Position numbers and translations under genes: made by a program
The notes under the pieces: model-generated
What the model was told of the DNA's origin: nothing
Database searches by the model: none
What the model saw: the letters and a program-made list of their open reading frames with translations, nothing else
In this document: one piece after another, positions 4,663 to 5,856 of the stretch
Numbering within the stretch: position 1 is the first letter of the stretch
Layout of the letters: the number at the start of each line of letters is the position of its first letter
From: Pseudomonadota bacterium
Lineage (GTDB): Bacteria > Pseudomonadota > Alphaproteobacteria > UBA828 > JAPUJA01
NCBI GenBank assembly: GCA_027296525.1
Contig: JAPUJA010000002.1
Coordinates: forward strand, 1 to 5,856
Direction of reading: 5' to 3'
DNA length: 5,856 nt

Positions 4663-5520
4663 TCACAACAGAATCGAAGGCAGAAAGGCGCCGGCGGGCT
4701 CGTTATAGAGGCCCATGCTCATGAGTGTCATCGGTTGAACCACCCGAAGCCCGTGACCGAGACACCAGCGCAACAACTCGCCGTTGCGGCTGGGCAACAG
4801 GAAGCCGGGGCCGGGATAGGCGTCCGCCGCGCCGATGAGGGCCTTCAGCTCTTCGTTGCTCTCGCCCACCGCATGCCCGAAGAAGGCGATCGACGTGGCG
4901 TATCCCGTGACGCGGCCTGCGTGCTCGACGAGGCGAGCGGTTCCTTGCTTGATGGCGTCGAGCAGCTCGCCGCCGCGCTCATGGCCATGAATCCGATGGC
5001 ACAGCCGGTTGCAGGTGATCAGATCGTCTTCGGTGGCGGTGCGCACCCGGTAGCCCGCTATCTCGGTCGAGATGGGCGGACCCTGCATCGTGGAAAGAAG
5101 CTCGCGCGCCTCGAAGCCGAGCTTGGAATAGAGACAAAGCGAGCGGTTGTGATACGCCGCCTGAACCAGCCGGACGCCGGGGAAGCGCGGGGGCACGACC
5201 CGCTCCAGCATATGTTCCATGAGCCGGCGACCGACCCGGTTGTCCTGGGTCGCCGGATCGACGGTGATTGGTCCGATTCCCGCGATCGGTGAGCGTTCGT
5301 CGATGAAGTTGCTGCCGAGCACCCGCCCGTCTCGCTCGGCGACGGCCCCGTAGAAACCCGGATGGGCGATCAAACCCGACAACAAGGAAGCGGCGATTTC
5401 AGGCGAAGGGAAGTCCGGTGGAAAATTATGGCGGGTCGCGATCGCCGCGAACGCCTCGTAGCAGATCTTCCCACAGATTTCCGCGTCTTCCGGTGCCGCG
5501 GGACGCAAGGTCAGATCCAT
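4663..5520 (-). CDS. Two-domain GNAT family N-acetyltransferase
   Basis: A 285-residue protein. Residues 1-140 are a GNAT fold: LTLRPAAPEDAEICGKICYEAF at the N-terminus (LTLRPAAPEDAE, then ICGKICYEAF), RVLGSNFIDE (66-75), GIGPITVDP (81-89), then the acetyl-CoA loop QDNRVGRRL (92-100) and NRSLCLYSKLGF (125-136). The second half starts YRVRTATEDD (157-166) and ends with RNGELLRWCLGHGLRVVQP and MGLYNEPAGAFLPSILL, conserved in this two-domain family. Members transfer an acetyl group from acetyl-CoA to an amine; the substrate is unknown. The loop usually reads Q/R-x-x-G-x-G/A; here the first glycine is Arg95 (codon CGG). The start at 5520 has AGGGGAGG six bases upstream. It follows the PLP decarboxylase in the same direction after 207 bases and has its own terminator downstream. 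Confidence 0.9.
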   Translation of the reverse strand: MDLTLRPAAPEDAEICGKICYEAFAAIATRHNFPPDFPSPEIAASLLSGLIAHPGFYGAVAERDGRVLGSNFIDERSPIAGIGPITVDPATQDNRVGRRLMEHMLERVVPPRFPGVRLVQAAYHNRSLCLYSKLGFEARELLSTMQGPPISTEIAGYRVRTATEDDLITCNRLCHRIHGHERGGELLDAIKQGTARLVEHAGRVTGYATSIAFFGHAVGESNEELKALIGAADAYPGPGFLLPSRNGELLRWCLGHGLRVVQPMTLMSMGLYNEPAGAFLPSILL

Positions 5521-5687
5521 TCGAGCCTCCCCTCTCCAGCCGCTTCCGGCTATCGGCGCGGCGCTGACGCGCGGGTTCCAGAGTTTGTATCACTCTCTCT
5601 CGGGCGTTGGACAGCCCGATGGCCCCAGGAGACGAGCGACATCCCGAGGAACAAGAGAACGAGCGAGCGCTCGATTCCAGTCGCCCG

Positions 5688-5696
5688 TTTTTTTTT
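5688..5696. repeat. Nine-base T/A homopolymer
   Basis: A run of nine T on the + strand in the gap between the decarboxylase and GNAT genes. On the reverse strand it falls near the start of an unsupported small reading frame. The rightward CG-rich sequence before it does not form a proper terminator stem next to the run. Confidence 0.5.
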
Positions 5697-5727
5697 CGCG
5701 ACACCCATCGTTCGAGATACGCACGCC

Positions 5728-5856
5728 TCAGCGCGCACCTCTTTGCTCTCTAAAACAGCCGAGGATCGCGTCCGCCGAGCGCTCGATGTCGTCCTCGGTC
5801 GTGCTCCAGTTCGAGACCGAGATCCGCATCGCGCTCATGCCGTGCCAAACCGTGCC
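5728..5856 (-). CDS. PLP-dependent decarboxylase, C-terminal end (partial)
   Basis: Only the last 42 residues are in the window; the gene starts beyond its right edge. The reading GTVWHGMSAMRISVSNWSTT (first 20 residues) followed by EDDIERSADAILGCF matches the C-terminal end of group II pyridoxal-phosphate-dependent decarboxylases (aromatic amino acid / glutamate decarboxylase superfamily), where RxSVSNWxTTExDV is a familiar closing segment. The catalytic lysine and PLP site lie outside the window, so the substrate cannot be named; such genes are often labelled aspartate aminotransferase family. The TGA is at 5728-5730. It points the same way as the GNAT gene 207 bases downstream. The gap has no clear terminator, so the two could be co-transcribed. 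Confidence 0.82.
   Translation of the reverse strand, partial: GTVWHGMSAMRISVSNWSTTEDDIERSADAILGCFREQRGAR

Noticed and set aside
4735..5292. Rightward frame of 185 codons
   Set aside because: Antisense shadow of the GNAT gene, which carries conserved motifs in both domains.
1..5856. CRISPR array, toxin-antitoxin pair or restriction system
   Set aside because: No regularly spaced repeats and no recognisable defence or toxin gene pairs were seen on either strand.

Overview
The window looks like chromosomal DNA from an alphaproteobacterium, perhaps a Rhodospirillales-like lineage. The coding regions are GC-rich. The TolC is of the alphaproteobacterial type, and a Pcm-like methyltransferase, a rhodanese, tolC and a PopZ (DUF2497) start lie head to tail in an order I know from that class. 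Assignment below class level is a guess.

Left part (1-3059, leftward): an operon reads pcm-like methyltransferase, single-domain rhodanese, tolC, then a remnant of popZ. A good sigma70-type promoter (2956-2984) stands before pcm. The operon breaks off abnormally. After tolC only the conserved N-terminal helix of PopZ survives, ended by a TAA at 379-381. Beyond it, on the opposite strand, lies a decayed copy of tolC's own leader and first codons (187-265 against 1823-1906). I see no intact gene in 1-378. This is the most unusual part of the window and points to a past rearrangement at the tolC-popZ junction.

Middle (3030-3920): a complete tRNA-Cys with its own promoter points right. It is followed by a small ORF with a phospholipase A2-like CCxxHD motif, of a kind often seen in phage-derived DNA, and a likely terminator. 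A GYD-domain protein faces it convergently.

Right part (3921-5856, mostly leftward): a short, highly charged lysine/alanine-rich protein of a type common in Alphaproteobacteria, a two-domain GNAT acetyltransferase with an altered acetyl-CoA loop, and the C-terminal end of a PLP-dependent decarboxylase cut by the window edge. Two leftward terminator-like hairpins and a strong GC palindrome lie in the gaps.

Apart from the tolC/popZ break the genes are mostly housekeeping or conserved small families. I see no convincing new multi-gene system. The finding most worth following is the pair of inverted tolC leaders flanking a 1.7 kb segment together with the broken popZ. All calls come from reading the sequence by eye; no database search was run.
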